A DNA stretch of 64,000 nt from Limnephilus marmoratus (GCA_917880885.1 OU862916.1:49388831-49452830); one strand, 5' to 3'; numbered from the stretch's first letter, positions 36,538-47,560 are shown. Program-made: numbers and translations. Notes: a model not told the origin generated them from the letters alone.

Positions 36538-37358
36538 TTAATTCTTCTTATTCGTATTTTTATTCCACTTTTTCTTTTTATACGCCTTAGCTGGAGATTT
36601 ATCTTTAGTTTCATTATCGAGACTGACAGAAACATAAGGCGCATAACTTTTTTTGCAAAATGCTTTAGTATCTTCCGCGATTACTACTTCCGGAGGACTT
36701 TCTTCGGAAAGCTTTCGTTTCTTGGATTTCTTCTTAATATTTTCACTGTCATCATTTTCAACACTTTCAGTTTCTTTTTGGACAGGAGCATCTTCTTCTT
36801 TTTTAATGAGACCCTCAAAAGGTTTTACGAGGGTGATGTCTGTGATTCGACACCCTGTTGATACTGAACACTTTTCGATTAAACTCATTTTCTTTGCTTT
36901 AACTTTCCATACTATGATATGCCCTGAACTTGAGGCAGAGAAGAGATAGCCATTGCTGTATGTGATGGCTTTAACCCTTTGCGTGTGAGCTGGGAGAGTT
37001 GTTGAATTCCCTGATTCTAAATTGAACATCATAATTTCTCCGCTTTCTAATCCTACAGCTGCCAGTTCTTCTGTTAAGAAGACCATGCAGATGGACTTGC
37101 TGGGACATTTAAGGACATGTTTGATGGCGGCATTAGAGACAGCCCAAACGCTGATGTCGTTGTATCCGGTCAGAGCAAAGTGTTGCCCCTCGGGTCCCCA
37201 TGTGACAGAAAGGGCGTGTGCTGTACCTTTGCTGTTTAGATTGATGACGTAGGCTTTCCTGCCTTTGATTAGATTCCATGTTCTCAAGGTGCGGTCTTCT
37301 CCGAGTGTGAGTGCCAGCTTGTTGCTCGGGTGAACAGAAATGTACGATACAGGAGACC
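36538..37358 (-). CDS. PAK1IP1: PAK1IP1/Mak11 homologue, exon 3 (C-terminal half and stop)
   Basis: Terminal exon, 821 bp, entered from a TTTCAG acceptor; two bases complete the split codon and 272 further residues follow. The start of the exon reads SPVSYISVHPSNKLALTLGE then DRTLRTWNLIKGRKAYV, the diagnostic blade of PAK1IP1 (human has the very similar DKTLRTWNL). More WD-like blades follow (NDISVWAVS, SSSGHIIVWKVK). The last roughly 90 residues are an acidic then lysine-rich tail with KKKSKKRKL and KKKKWNKNTNKKN, as expected for a nucleolar protein. Summed with the other exons the protein is 396 residues, close to the about 390 usual for the family. No frameshift or internal stop is present, so the gene looks intact. 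Confidence 0.95.
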
Positions 37359-37479
37359 CTGAAATAAAAATAATAAATATTTACCACAATGATAGAGAGA
37401 AATAAAATAAATTTATTGGGATGCTTTAAAACACCTTACATTTAAAACTTACAAAATAAAGAAAAGAAATTTAACAAAA

Positions 37480-37780
37480 ATGATCCCTTCGGCACCACAG
37501 TGCATAGAGTGCATAGTCGAGAAACAAGCCGAATGCACTCCCAATGACGTGCGTGTTTGGTACAATGTTGAAATTTGTCTAATGGGAATGGGTTGTTTCT
37601 ACGACTCGTTCTTGAGTTCAACAGCTCGGCTATGGAACGATTTTCCGGCTTTTGACTCTCCTACAACATGGGTCCATTCAAGACCCATGTTCACTCCTTC
37701 CTCTCCTCAATAAGATCCTACACATAGCATCTCCAAAGATGACATAGGCCTCCTATGTCGAGTTAACGCAAAAAAATGAA
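37480..37780 (+). mobile_element. LINE 3' end with C-terminal coding remnant
   Basis: Reading on the plus strand gives LIPSAP-like then TTRLWND-type peptides with stops, followed by the family tail. It matches the 46233-46637 copy. Inside PAK1IP1 intron 2. Confidence 0.8.
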
Positions 37781-37956
37781 AACAATGTAGTAATGTATAA
37801 TTCTAACTTGAGACACATTTAATGTGGATGGTGGAAGTTATACTTTGGTAATATGTGGGTAAGAAATATAGATAGATATGATGTCATTCAAACATCAAGA
37901 CACCAAATAAAAGTGAACTGCAGTCAATGGCGACTCTCTGAAAACATAATCGATAA

Positions 37957-38120
37957 GGGGGCATACAAATTATGTTAGCTCAAAATGGGGGGGGGGGGGG
38001 ATTCAGGAAAATCTCACGTTAATTGAAAAGAACATAAGAAGTGACCCAAATTTATCTCACCAAGGGGGGGAGGGGTCTAGATTGGACGAAAAACTGCTCA
38101 CATAATTAATGTATGCCCCC
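37957..38120. mobile_element. G-rich MITE
   Basis: Ends GGGGGCATACAAATTATGTT and, at the right, the complement of GAGC...ATAATTAATGTATGCCCCC. A poly-G run lies at 37987-38000. A related but partial copy occurs at 9225-9375 (GGGGGCTTACATTAATTACG, with GGGG runs). Confidence 0.75.
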
Positions 38121-38675
38121 CAAGCTGGTGAATCCAACGTGAATTCAACCCAAAAGCCGCAAAACAGCTTTCTGACAATGGCAGGACAAGAAAACTAGTA
38201 TTTACATCATATCCCTTCCCCGGCCAGGGAAGACCAAGTGAGGTGCTCGCTGTAGACCGGGTATTTATGTTGCATCCCCTCTCCTTTGCTTTGACCAGCC
38301 GCCGGGCAAGGCAACAGATTGGCTGGCAACCGCTAGCCAATCAGCAGATCAAAAGGCTGGAGTGTAATATTTTTAAGTAAAATTTAATACGTATATCCTC
38401 ATACCAATGCCGGGCTGAGAACCCACTGAATTAAATTGTACAATTTTTTCTGAGTACAATAAAAATGCTACGAATAAGAAGTTTACATGAAGCCGCATAA
38501 AGAGTACTGTTGCACTTGTAATTTAATTCTCACATAAGACTGCACAGAAATGCACTTCATTAAGAGGAAATACTAGCGGCGTTTTTCCATACAAACGTAT
38601 TCCCCGTTTATCTCTCTGGATTTTGATCCTAGAGCAAAATTTTTTTTTACATAATATAGATATCGACCACTAGCG

Positions 38676-38828
38676 TGTCGGTACGTTTTGCTTTTTTTGA
38701 TAATTTACTTCTTATAGAAGTTAGGACCTTCCAAAAATGAATAAAATTGCCTAATTTAAACGCCGTCAAAAAACGTTCAGCAAACAAACTAAACAATGTA
38801 TTTTGAAAAAAAGCAAAACGTACCGACA
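38676..38828. mobile_element. 153-bp inverted-repeat element
   Basis: Ends TGTCGGTACGTTTTGCTTTT and its complement at 38806-38828, nearly perfect over 23 bp. Confidence 0.8.
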
Positions 38829-39213
38829 TAGAATATTTTCTTTTAATACAGTTAGAGAAAAAAAATTTTTAAATCCGTCAAGTTTTGGAGAAGAAAAATG
38901 GGGAATACAAAACATCGATTTCGAAGATTTTATTTAGGTATTTTTGGCCCGACGTGCAGGTGTCCCTTTCGCTCATTTCTCCTGAGGGGGCCGGGGAACA
39001 AGGGTTTTGACAAATACATACATATAAAGCGAAGTAGTGATGTAACGAATTTTATCGGTAGACTAGTGTTGTCCTTGCCCGTGTAATCGATATTTTTTAT
39101 TTGTTTTTTTTCTGTTTAGTGACTCATCGCGGTATACCAATACTGACCGAGCTTTCATGCTAAAATTGTGCAAAATTAAAATTGTTTATGTCAAGTACTA
39201 TAATAAATTTTCA

Positions 39214-39560
39214 ATTTGGGAGGCGTTTTAGGTACCATCGCCCCGGAAACCATTTATTGGATAACCAACACCCCCGCCACTTGGTCACCCCAAGTGGTCC
39301 GCTATGTTTGGTGACTGAGCATGGGTTCCCGGGTTCACGGGTGAGGTCTGCATGGGTTTTGGTGGCGGATGATTTTGTTCACTTACTGCGTGGCGGGCTG
39401 GATTGGGAGAAACTGGAAGAGGGAGATCTTTTGATCTCTACAGCCGGACTCTCTCCACCATCATTTCATACTTTTACCTACCCAGAAATTCCTCTCCTTC
39501 CTTTCATTAAAAATAACCTCCACACAGCTTCTCCAATGACTTTGCATACTATAAGGGTAT
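39214..39560 (+). mobile_element. LINE 3' region
   Basis: Matches 21575-21985 through CGTGGCGGGCTGGATTGGGA and CTCCACACAGC but loses the final hairpin. Confidence 0.75.
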
Positions 39561-40964
39561 TTAACTTAAAAATAATTTTTATATTTCATTTTATATAATT
39601 GCATTTTGTGATATTTGTAAGTAATCAATCACCTCTACCTTTAATATTTTGTCTATAATTCTCATATGCCTATACATGTTTGTCTTTTAATATTAATCTT
39701 ATCCTGACGAAGAACACTCTGTTTTCGAAACATGTTGATAATATTGATTACATAAAGCTGTTTTTACAAAGTTATTTGTTCTCGTTTAATTAAAAATGAC
39801 GCCACAAAGATTGGACCCATTTGCAGCATTTCAAGCTGGGTCGCCATAACCAATTCGTTTGTGCAATTTAAATCAATGCATTTCTTTGTTTCTCGAGAAC
39901 CCTTCTATGGGCTTACACATCATTAGGTAGTACTTTTACGCCAGTTTTTTAAACATTTGTGGTCAGAAACATCCAAGTAGTGTAGTTTTGTAGCTCTAGC
40001 ACGTACGAAGCTGTATGACTTTTGCACTCCCAGAAATAAAACCTTTTTAGTATAATTATCATTATGCATATATCCAATTGTATATCCGCATGTACATTAT
40101 TTGGCTTAATATAGTAAATATGTTATTTTCCACATCAAGTATACAATAAAATAGATGCAAGAATGTTTTTTTTGATAAATTAATACCGTAAAAAAAATGT
40201 ATATATTTATTCTCAAAACTCTTGAGAACATATCGTCGTTGCATTCACAAAATATCCCATGTAAGGTTTTCGACCAATTTTTTTTTTCTTTACACCATTT
40301 GATTCACCACGGTTTCCTAAATAATCTGACATAAATATATCCCATTTTTCAAACTCATCTTTTTAATCATTTTAGAGGCAACTCTGACCATTACTTGTAA
40401 TTAATGGTAATTATTTAAAAAATATATACTACATATACTACAGAAATATAAAAAATATATATAATTATATAATTAAATTCCTATATACTACAAAAATATA
40501 TATAAAAAAATAAAATTATAAAATTAAAATGAGAAAAAAAAGTTTTTTGTGTGCAAGAATTCGTATTATTTTTTTAACTCAAATTTGTCGCACATAAATT
40601 AATGTCAGAATATTTCTATTTCTGAACGCAAACTGCCTTTCTGTTAGTATTTTATATTTTAGTTTTAAAGTTCTTGTTGTGTCCTGTGATACAATAGCAC
40701 TGCTATTGTCTATTATTATTATTGTCCCGTGTGTGCTATAACAGCACTATCTTTGTTAATTTTGTTCTTCTGTCATTGTTTTGTAAATACTCTATACTCT
40801 TTTATTATTTTCTCAATATTATAAGGAGCACTGTAGGATTATTTTTTAAATTTATTATAGTTAAGCGCACTTGAAGTGAAATGTCACAAAACAGCGCTAT
40901 ATAAATATAATGCTATTATTATTATTATTACAAAGTGCTTTGCGTATTTACCAGGATTATGGCG

Positions 40965-41357
40965 TTGGATGTTCTTTGTATTCATGGAGGCGGATATGGA
41001 TTCCGCCGCCCCGTGAATTGGATAACCAAGATCCCTGCCATAGGTCTCCCCATGTAATTCGCTACGTCTCTGCATTTGCCCACCTTCTGCGTGGCGGGCC
41101 GGATCGGGAGAGACTGGTCGAAGGAGACCTTTTGACCTCTCCACCCGGACTCTCTCGATCCATTGCCTTGCACCTTAATGGGAGGGTTGGATTCATACTT
41201 CCGTCACCCTTGGACCCATTGACAGATACCTCCCTTCCCAGAACTTCCTCTCCTTCCTTTCCCTGTAAGGACCCCTACACAGCGTCCCCAAAGATGACAT
41301 AGGCCCTGAGGTTTTTTTTTCCTAAGGATCCCATATGTGGAGCTAATGAAAAAAAAC
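40965..41357 (+). mobile_element. LINE 3' end
   Basis: Contains CTGCGTGGCGGGCCGGATCG, TCTCCACCCGGACTCTC, and the tail GACATAGGCCCTGAGG...ATATGTGGAGCTAATG followed by A8. Confidence 0.85.
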
Positions 41358-41565
41358 GTGGAAAGGTGTGTGTATCTCCTTCGGTCGCTGGCTATAATGC
41401 TTGAAAAGGTTATAATAGCGCCAAACTACATTCAATAAATATAATGTTAAATTTGAATTCGAAGCAAGATTTTAAGTAATCGCTGCCTTTAAACTACGTT
41501 AACATTCAGTTTTGCCCAACCGTTATATTTTATTTGTTATATTTTGTTAAAAAATGTTGTTTTTT

Positions 41566-41695
41566 ATGTGAATACCGCACAAGAGCCAGTGAGACTATGG
41601 CATCCACAATTAGGGTATGTTGTGAGGCTGAAGATAATGGGGAGCGGAAGGAAGTGAGGAAGAGGAAGGTGGGGAAGTGCCTGGATATTCAGTAC
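41566..41695 (-). mobile_element. SINE fragment
   Basis: Matches the 3' half of the SINE family (TGAATACCGCACAAGAG through GTGCCTGGATATTCAG); head and middle are missing. Confidence 0.75.
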
Positions 41696-41766
41696 AGTTG
41701 GTGTACATTATTGTTTAGTATCTTAGTTTTATCCAGAAAACGTGTTATTTTTCCCTTTTACATTTT

Positions 41767-42510
41767 TAACAGTCTCTCGTGTCTAGGATGATCGAAGTAT
41801 GTATGAAGAATGAGTTAATGATGAATGTAAGTAAATCTAAAGTCATGGTATTTGAAAGAGATAGTATGAAAACAGTGTGCAACATAGTTGTGAATGATGA
41901 GTATTTGGAGCAGGTGGGTGAGCTTGTGTACTTGGGAAGTATGTTTATGAGAGATGGTAGTTTTGACAGAGATATCGAAAGAAGGGTAAATGCAGGCAAC
42001 TCTATTAATGGAGGACGAACGCCTTTGGCGCCAACAAAAAAACTGTCAAAAGAAGCGAAGGTAGCCGTCTATAATTGAGTGCTGGTACCTACCCTGATGT
42101 ATGGCAGTGAGGCATGGAACTGACAGAGGAAGGATGAAAGTAGACTGAATGCTGTAGAAATGAGATCCCTGAGGCGTATGTGTGGTAAAACCATGTACGA
42201 TTGTGTGAAAAATGTGGAGATCCGCGAAGAATGCAAGGCTGATGTAAGCGTAATGAGTAAGATTAAGAAAGGGACGCTCAGATGGTTTGGGCATGTAGAG
42301 CGAATGAACGAGTAAAGGAGTGTAAGGAGAATATATGACGTAAATGTGAATGAAAGAAGAAGTCGGGGACGCCCGAGGAAGACATGGCACGACCAAGTGA
42401 ATCAGTTACTTATATGTGAACGAGGCAAGGAGTGTGTGCCAAGATCGAGTTGTTTGGCGGTCCATGCTCTCTGCCTACGTGATGGCGTGATGGTTAGTTA
42501 GTTAGTTTTA
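41767..42510 (+). pseudogene. RTE-type LINE reverse transcriptase C-terminal remnant
   Basis: One frame reads VSRMIEVCMKNELMMNVSKS, KVMVFERDSM, EYLEQVGELVYLGSMFMRDG, KEAKVAVYN, stop, VLVPTLMYGSEAWN, stop, RRMCGKTMYDCVKN, LRWFGHVERM, RSRGRPRKTWHDQV. This is the RT thumb and C-terminal GRPRKTW region of RTE-like and related LINEs, with three in-frame stops. A TTAG repeat at 42492-42515 is a typical short-repeat tail. The catalytic YADD part is missing. Confidence 0.9.
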
Positions 42511-43459
42511 GTTGGTTTACATTTTTAACAACTAGATTACGTATATTGGACAAAATATGTTTTGTGTTCTTTGTACTGCCGTTATTGAATAAAAAGTAAG
42601 TTTGCTATAAAACAAAAGACCATTATTTTATTTTTTCCAAATCACGAAATATAGTTTTTTCTAAACTTCGGGTCGTTTAGACTAATTTTATTTATTTTTA
42701 CGTTTCGAATAGCTACAAATCATATGCAACTTTAGAGACCTCATGCGTTTAAAAATAATGCGCCCTTTTTTCTGTCTATGGAGAGCGATACACCCTAAAG
42801 CCGAGTCAAAAACTTCATTAGCGACGAAATAAGTCGAAACATGCCATCCAAACAGAATATTGGAATACCTAGTAACAAGCATGCGATGAGATTCGCGGAA
42901 GACGGTAGGCAGGAGGCGCAGAGGGGGAGAGAGAACACTCACGTGGTCTCACCCACACATCTATAGCTAGTTCTTTTGTGAGCGCGGTGCGACAACGATA
43001 ACTTTTGAAAATACCTACCATCGAGATTTCTCACCGATGGTATTACCTCTTAACAAGGGGCCATACTGACACATGCACATCCTAATTTGCATGATCCTGC
43101 ACTGTCCTATAAAAACGGCACCAAAATCGACTACAGGCACTCTCTTCCAAACCTCAAAATAGCAACATCTATTACTCTTGACTGCTTCTTCCTGCTAGAA
43201 TCACAACAACCGCCTTTGACTTCCGACCTTGCACTTCCTTGGACTACCGACTTCACAGCAACCGGACCAAGCCTTGAACACACATTAGCTAGCCGACTAG
43301 AAACCCAGCACACCTATTCACAGCCAGCATAAAGGATACGTGTCTGATACAGTTGTGAATGTGTGATTAAGAATTTCATGATCAACAAATTCATAGATAT
43401 AAATTGACCGATGAAATGGCGAGGTTTTATTGTATTCATGGCGGAATTCCATTTTAACT

Positions 43460-43536
43460 GTTATAGTGCCGACGAGCGCCATCGCGCTCGTTTGCGTACT
43501 AACTAAATTTGCCACAGCGCTCGTCGGCACTATAAC
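43460..43536. mobile_element. 77-bp miniature inverted-repeat element
   Basis: Perfect 20-bp inverted ends GTTATAGTGCCGACGAGCGC. Another GAGCGC/GCGCTC pair occurs inside. Confidence 0.85.
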
Positions 43537-43745
43537 GATTAATATGAATTTGAATGGAATGAAACTTGTTTATAACATTGTTCCACCTTTTAATTAATGA
43601 TCAGATCAGTCTAAAAATCTCCGTCAAAAGGTGAAACCGGTCCAGTAATTAATAAAAAAAAAGTGGAAGAAAGTTATAAAGATGTTTTAATCCATAAAAA
43701 AATCACATTTCATAGGATTAAGAGAGTTAAAAATAAAATTGTTAC

Positions 43746-44043
43746 CTCCATGAGCCTTAGGCCAATGTTTTTCAATTTGCCAATTGCCCGTTCTGGTGAT
43801 GGTGAAGGAGCCATCGGCCCCACCGCTGAGGAGGTGCGTGCCCCCCTCTGCGAAGGCCACCGCGTTGACCGTGCCGCTGTGGTGCAGCAGGACCCGACTT
43901 TCCGTGCGGTTCTTCATGTCATGGATGATGATCTTGTCGTCAGCGCCCCCGGAGGCCAGGAATGGGCCCGCTGAGGCCACGCTGCGCACGGAGCTGGTGT
44001 GTGCATGGGTCGCAAAACTCTGGACTAGCTTCCATTCCGGACC
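43746..44043 (-). CDS. PAK1IP1: PAK1IP1/Mak11 homologue, exon 2 (WD repeats)
   Basis: Internal exon of 298 bp (99 codons plus one base) with a TTTCTAG acceptor and a GTAAC donor. The reading frame gives GPEWKLVQSFATHAHTSSVR, then SGGADDKIIIHDMKNR and HSGTVNAVAFAEGGTHLLSG, the typical GH/WD-like spacing of beta-propeller blades. It ends in HGG-type residues that are completed by exon 3. The exon is strikingly GC-rich compared with the AT-rich introns, which supports coding selection. In the known family, PAK1IP1 (yeast Mak11) is a nucleolar WD40 protein needed for 60S pre-ribosome maturation, and vertebrate forms also bind PAK1. An ORF reading on the opposite strand of this exon is a shadow. 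Confidence 0.92.
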
Positions 44044-44629
44044 CTAGAAAATGTAATAATAATTAATACTAGGGAATTGCAAAAAAAAGACACTGTGGTA
44101 GCTGTTTTCTACCAAACATGCTGGTTACAGGAGTATAGCCTTACGATGACACCCTAACCCAGCGGTTGTCAACCTTTCTGATCCTACGTACCCCTTGACT
44201 ATTACTACAAATTTTTTGTACCCTGTACCCTCTATCTATCTTGTGTAAACATTTAATAAAAGACGTGTTCTTATAATTTTTAATTAGTAATTTTTGAATA
44301 GTCTCATTATTACATGAATTTAACAATCAAGTTACAAAAATACAGTTAATGCAATTTCATACAGAGTGTAACACGACTTCGGGCATTTATAACCAGTGAT
44401 TCTACATGTGAAATTGAACAAATTTTGATCCATGTCTTTTTATTTCGCCGAAAATTGAAAACGCTGAGCTGAGTATTGAAATCTACATTCGAGCCACGAT
44501 ATTGCTTACCCCCAATTTTTGCAAAAATTACACGACACAAGAGACAATTTTTTGCTGGTTTTTCTAAATTTGATGTTGCGTTTGCCCGTTTTCTGAAAAC
44601 AGGACATTTTCGAGTGACTAAGGCCCTCC

Positions 44630-45290
44630 GTTCATGGTGATTGTAACATAACCACAAGTACCCTGCAGTTTAACTACGCTTTAATACTCTACCCGAAATA
44701 TACTGAACATGATCATTTTTCACATGCAGGTGTGGAGTTAACACGAGGTCAAATGACTTTTTTTCCAACATCAATCCATGGAGACAAGGGCGGATCCAGG
44801 ATTTTTTTCTGGGGGGGCACAAGGGGCGGACGGGCAAAAAAATCAACAATTACTGTAAGGATTTTTTTCTGGGGGGGGTGGGGCACAAGGAGCGTACGGC
44901 GTACGCGCAAAAAAAAAACAATTACTGTTAGGATTTTTTTCTGGGCACAAGGGGTGGACGGGCATAAAAATCAACAATTACTGTTAGAAAAACTTGAAGT
45001 ACTTCAAGTTCAAGTATGTATAGGAAGGTTTACGAAAGTGTCAAAACAATAGAAAAATTAAATATTTAATAAAGACAGTTTTCTGTACTGTGACGGAATC
45101 TCCACAGTACACAAAAATACCGTCTGGGGGGGGCATGTGCCCCCGTGCCCCTCCCCTGCATGGAGATGTCCACTAAATCCTTTCTTACTTATTCTAATAA
45201 GTATAGTTTTATAAACATGCATTTTTTTCCACTTCCAGAACCAATCTAATATACCTTCATGTTCAGACGCCATTTCTGTCAAACAAGTTT
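44630..45290 (-). pseudogene. MADF-domain ORF, copy 2, split by a hAT MITE
   Basis: On the minus strand 45285-45167 matches the start of copy 1 (MASEHEG..., the same GEVEKNAC-like region with frameshifts) and 44784-44630 matches its end, including the GAACGGAGGGCC sequence after the stop. Between them lies a 374-bp insertion with an 8-bp duplication. Frameshifts relative to copy 1 show that it is dead. The upstream side is cut off by a LINE tail at 45296. Confidence 0.7.
44785..45158. mobile_element. hAT MITE (CAAGGGCGGATCCAGG end)
   Basis: 374 bp with a perfect 8-bp duplication CATGGAGA (44777-44784 and 45159-45166). Left end CAAGGGCGGATCCAGG, right-end complement CAGGGGAGGGGCACGG. Three internal tandem units repeat GGATTTTTTTCTGG...CACAAGG...AACAATTACTGT. 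It splits the MADF copy 2. Confidence 0.93.
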
Positions 45291-45295
45291 TACTT

Positions 45296-45386
45296 CAAAA
45301 CCCTCCACACAGCATCCCCTAAGATGATATAGGCTCTGAGGGAAATTATTTTCCTCAGGGCTGTGTGTGGAGCTAGTGTAAAAAAA
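45296..45386 (+). mobile_element. LINE tail only
   Basis: CCCTCCACACAGCATCCCCT then AGGCTCTGAGGGAAATTATT...CCTCAGGG and GGAGCTAGTGTAAAAAA. Less than 100 bp long, inserted at the start of the MADF copy 2. Confidence 0.85.
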
Positions 45387-45479
45387 GAAACAATAATATT
45401 TTTTTGTTAAAATATTACACCATAAGATAGGGTACCCTACCTACTGTATCGTTTGTTTAATACCTTCACACACTAAGCC

Positions 45480-45715
45480 CCATATTTGAAAATGGCACTT
45501 AAAATAAGCAAACACGAGTTATCCGTACGGGAAGAAGTTTCCGACATTGTTTTCCGTATACAACAAGTTAACCCAAACAACCGTTTCGGTATCAGGAGCA
45601 CAGAAGTTGACAGAGTAATTATTTCATAATATTTGTGTAAATTTGGTACGAAATTTAATTCAAATTCACGTTATTTTTTCCCGTATTTTTACTCTTTCGA
45701 CTTCTGCGCTCCGGG
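45480..45715 (+). repeat. repeat copy without MITE (empty site)
   Basis: Matches 47020-47053 plus 47285-47410 across GAGCACAGAAGTTGACAGAG and the TTCTGCGCTCCG end, but lacks the inverted-repeat MITE. Confidence 0.75.
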
Positions 45716-45763
45716 TAGCTAGGAACAAATTCTTCGGCAAAGAAGTAGGAGAAATATTCTTCT

Positions 45764-46035
45764 TCTTCTTCTTCAATGGCGCTACAGCCCATTTCGAGCC
45801 TTGGCCTCCTTCAAAATAAGCCTCCACCGCCCTCTGTCCTCGGCCGTCGTCTTCCAATCTGCAACATGGAGTAATCCTCTTGCATCCTTCCTGACATCAT
45901 CCTCCCATCTCAGTCTAGGTCTGCCCGCCTTTCGTTTACCTCCCGGGTGTCCTGTCAGAACCTTCTTCGGTACTCGTGTGCTTGGCATTCGGTGCACATG
46001 TCCGGCCCATCTTAATCTTTGGAGTCTTAAATGGG
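45764..46035 (-). pseudogene. LINE C-terminal remnant (GRPRLRWEDDV type)
   Basis: Minus-strand frame reads MHRMPSTRVPKKVLTGHPGG, KRKAGRPRLRWEDDVRKDAR, ADWKTTAEDRGRWRLILKEA then RNGL and stop. It is the extreme C-terminus of another RTE/LINE RT, ending in a GAA-repeat tail at 45760-45775. Confidence 0.85.
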
Positions 46036-46079
46036 TGGAGAGGAAAAATATAAAACAAATAAATATTTGACATTTTGTT

Positions 46080-46800
46080 GCCCGGGTGAGGTGTGTTCGG
46101 GTCTTGGCGGCGGATGCGCCATCTCAGCTGGGTGGCGGACCGGATTGGGAAAGAGAGAGACTCTTTGACCACTTTAAGGAGTCTCTTTGACCACTCACGC
46201 TGTTCTATCTCGACCTATCGCTCTGCACGCAGTTTTTTTTTTTTACATTAACTCCACACAGGAGGCCCTGAGGAAAATAACTTCCCTCAGGGCCTATGTC
46301 ATCTGGGATGCTGTATGGAGGGTCTTTTTGAGGAGAGGAAGGAATGAACATTGGTCTTGAAGAGACCCATGTTGTAGGAAGGAGGAAACACAGGGGCTGG
46401 CAAATCATTCCACAGCCGAGCTGTCGAACACAAGAACGAGTCGAAGAAACGACCCGTTCTCATGTGACAAATGTCAACCGTGTACAAATGTTGGGCACGC
46501 GTTTGGCGTGTTTCCCGACTATGCACCGGTGCCGAAGGGATCAATGATGCTAGTTCCTCGGAGCATCTTCCATTGTAATATCGGTAGAACAAGGATAGCA
46601 TTCCCACCCGACGCCTGTGCTCTAAAGATTGCAATCAAGTTAGAGGGATGTATTCATACGTCCGTCACTGCTGCACTAACCCCAGATTCCTACACATCCC
46701 TTACCTTTTCCTTCGCAGGACCTCCTCCCATCCTTGCCTTAAAAAGAACCTCCACACAGCATTATCTAAGATGACATTGGCCCTATGTCAATAAACGTAT
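46080..46800 (+). mobile_element. LINE copy interrupted by an opposite LINE copy
   Basis: Plus-strand LINE pieces 46080-46232 (GTCTTGGCGGCGGATGCGCC...) and 46638-46800 (ATTCATACGTCCGTCACTGC...) are colinear with 40965-41357. Between them lies a minus-strand copy of the same family. Confidence 0.85.
46233..46637 (-). pseudogene. LINE reverse transcriptase C-terminus, nested copy
   Basis: The minus strand is open for 111 codons: LQSLEHRRRVGMLSLFYRYY, GRCSEELASLIPSA, FFDSFLCSTARLWNDLPAPV and FKTNVHSFLSSKRP. This is the characteristic C-terminal tail of CR1/Jockey-type LINE ORF2 proteins (the LE.RR..G...LFYRIY...S..LF.L and RLWN.LP patterns). It is followed by a 3' UTR with the hairpin and poly-A. 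The RT catalytic domain is missing through 5' truncation. Confidence 0.85.
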
Positions 46801-46814
46801 ACACAATGACAAAA

Positions 46815-46995
46815 AACAGAGCGCAATTCACATGTGGTAGAAGTGAAACATTTAGAATGCTAAAGTAGAAAAGAGTTGGGAGGCTATGAAGCACCGCACA
46901 AAGAGGAGACCGATTATACTATTTCATTCTCTCGCAGGCTTTCAACATATTTTGTCTCTTTTTAGTATCATTTCCGTTTCATCTTCAAATCACAA
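46815..46995 (+). repeat. dispersed CACCGCACAAAGAGGA repeat
   Basis: Uninterrupted copy from GCGCAATTCACATGTGG to TTTCATCTTCAAATCACAA. Non-coding; family unknown. Confidence 0.7.
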
Positions 46996-47053
46996 CGATG
47001 ACTTCGAAGCAATATTTTTAGTTCCTAGAATAAACCCAAACAATATCTGGCCC

Positions 47054-47284
47054 CCTAGCATGGTCGATCGATATAGGTTTTATCGAAAATGTCGGTAACT
47101 TGTGATCGTTCCCGAGCACGACTGCAGGCCGCTAACGAATAAACAACAGTTTACGTCAAATATATTAGGAACCCCTAGTCATTGTAAACTATTGTTTGTT
47201 CGTTAAGGGTCTGCAGTCGTGCTCGGGAGCGATGTCAAGTTACCGACATTTTCGATGAAACCTATATCAATCGACCATGCTAGG
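47054..47284. mobile_element. long-inverted-repeat MITE
   Basis: About 105-bp arms beginning CCTAGCATGGTCGATCGATA, near-perfectly complementary at the right (…CAATCGACCATGCTAGG). The loop is about 20 bp. It is present in one and absent in the other copy of the flanking repeat. Confidence 0.9.
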
Positions 47285-47419
47285 ACCCCATGAGCACAGA
47301 AGTTCACAGAGTAATTATTTCATAATATTTATGTAGTTTGTAAGGAATTTAATTCAAATAAACGCATTATTTTTCCTGTGTTTTATTCTTTTGATTTCTG
47401 CGCTCCGAATATCCTCATG

Positions 47420-47560
47420 ACATCACCTCCACTACGTTTGGCGACTTAGCAGTGTCGCCCAGCTTCAATGGGTGAGGTGTGTTCGGGTCTTGGCAACGGA
47501 TGCACCTGCTCACCAGCTGCGTGGCGGGCCGGATTGGGAGAGGTCGGTTTAGTTTGTATC
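47420..47560 (+). mobile_element. LINE fragment
   Basis: ACTACGTTTGGCGACTTAGC ... CTGCGTGGCGGGCCGGATTG, colinear with 21590-21720, then diverges. Confidence 0.75.

Larger units (their letters stand above)
37359..43745 (-). other. PAK1IP1 intron 2 (6.4 kb, repeat-filled)
   Basis: GT-AG intron between the second and third coding exons. It holds three LINE 3' ends (37480, 39214, 40965), an RTE-type reverse transcriptase remnant (41767-42510), a SINE fragment, a 153-bp inverted repeat (38676-38828), a G-rich MITE (37957-38120) and a 77-bp perfect-ended palindromic element (43460-43536). The stretches 38829-39213, 39576-40960 and 42511-43459 show no coding exon. 40830-40930 ends in ATT repeats next to GCGCTATATAAATATAATG, which resembles a LINE tail. 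Confidence 0.75.

Noticed and set aside
36653..36949. 98-codon plus-strand ORF
   Set aside because: Antisense shadow of PAK1IP1 exon 3.
43784..44047. 87-codon plus-strand ORF
   Set aside because: Antisense shadow of PAK1IP1 exon 2.
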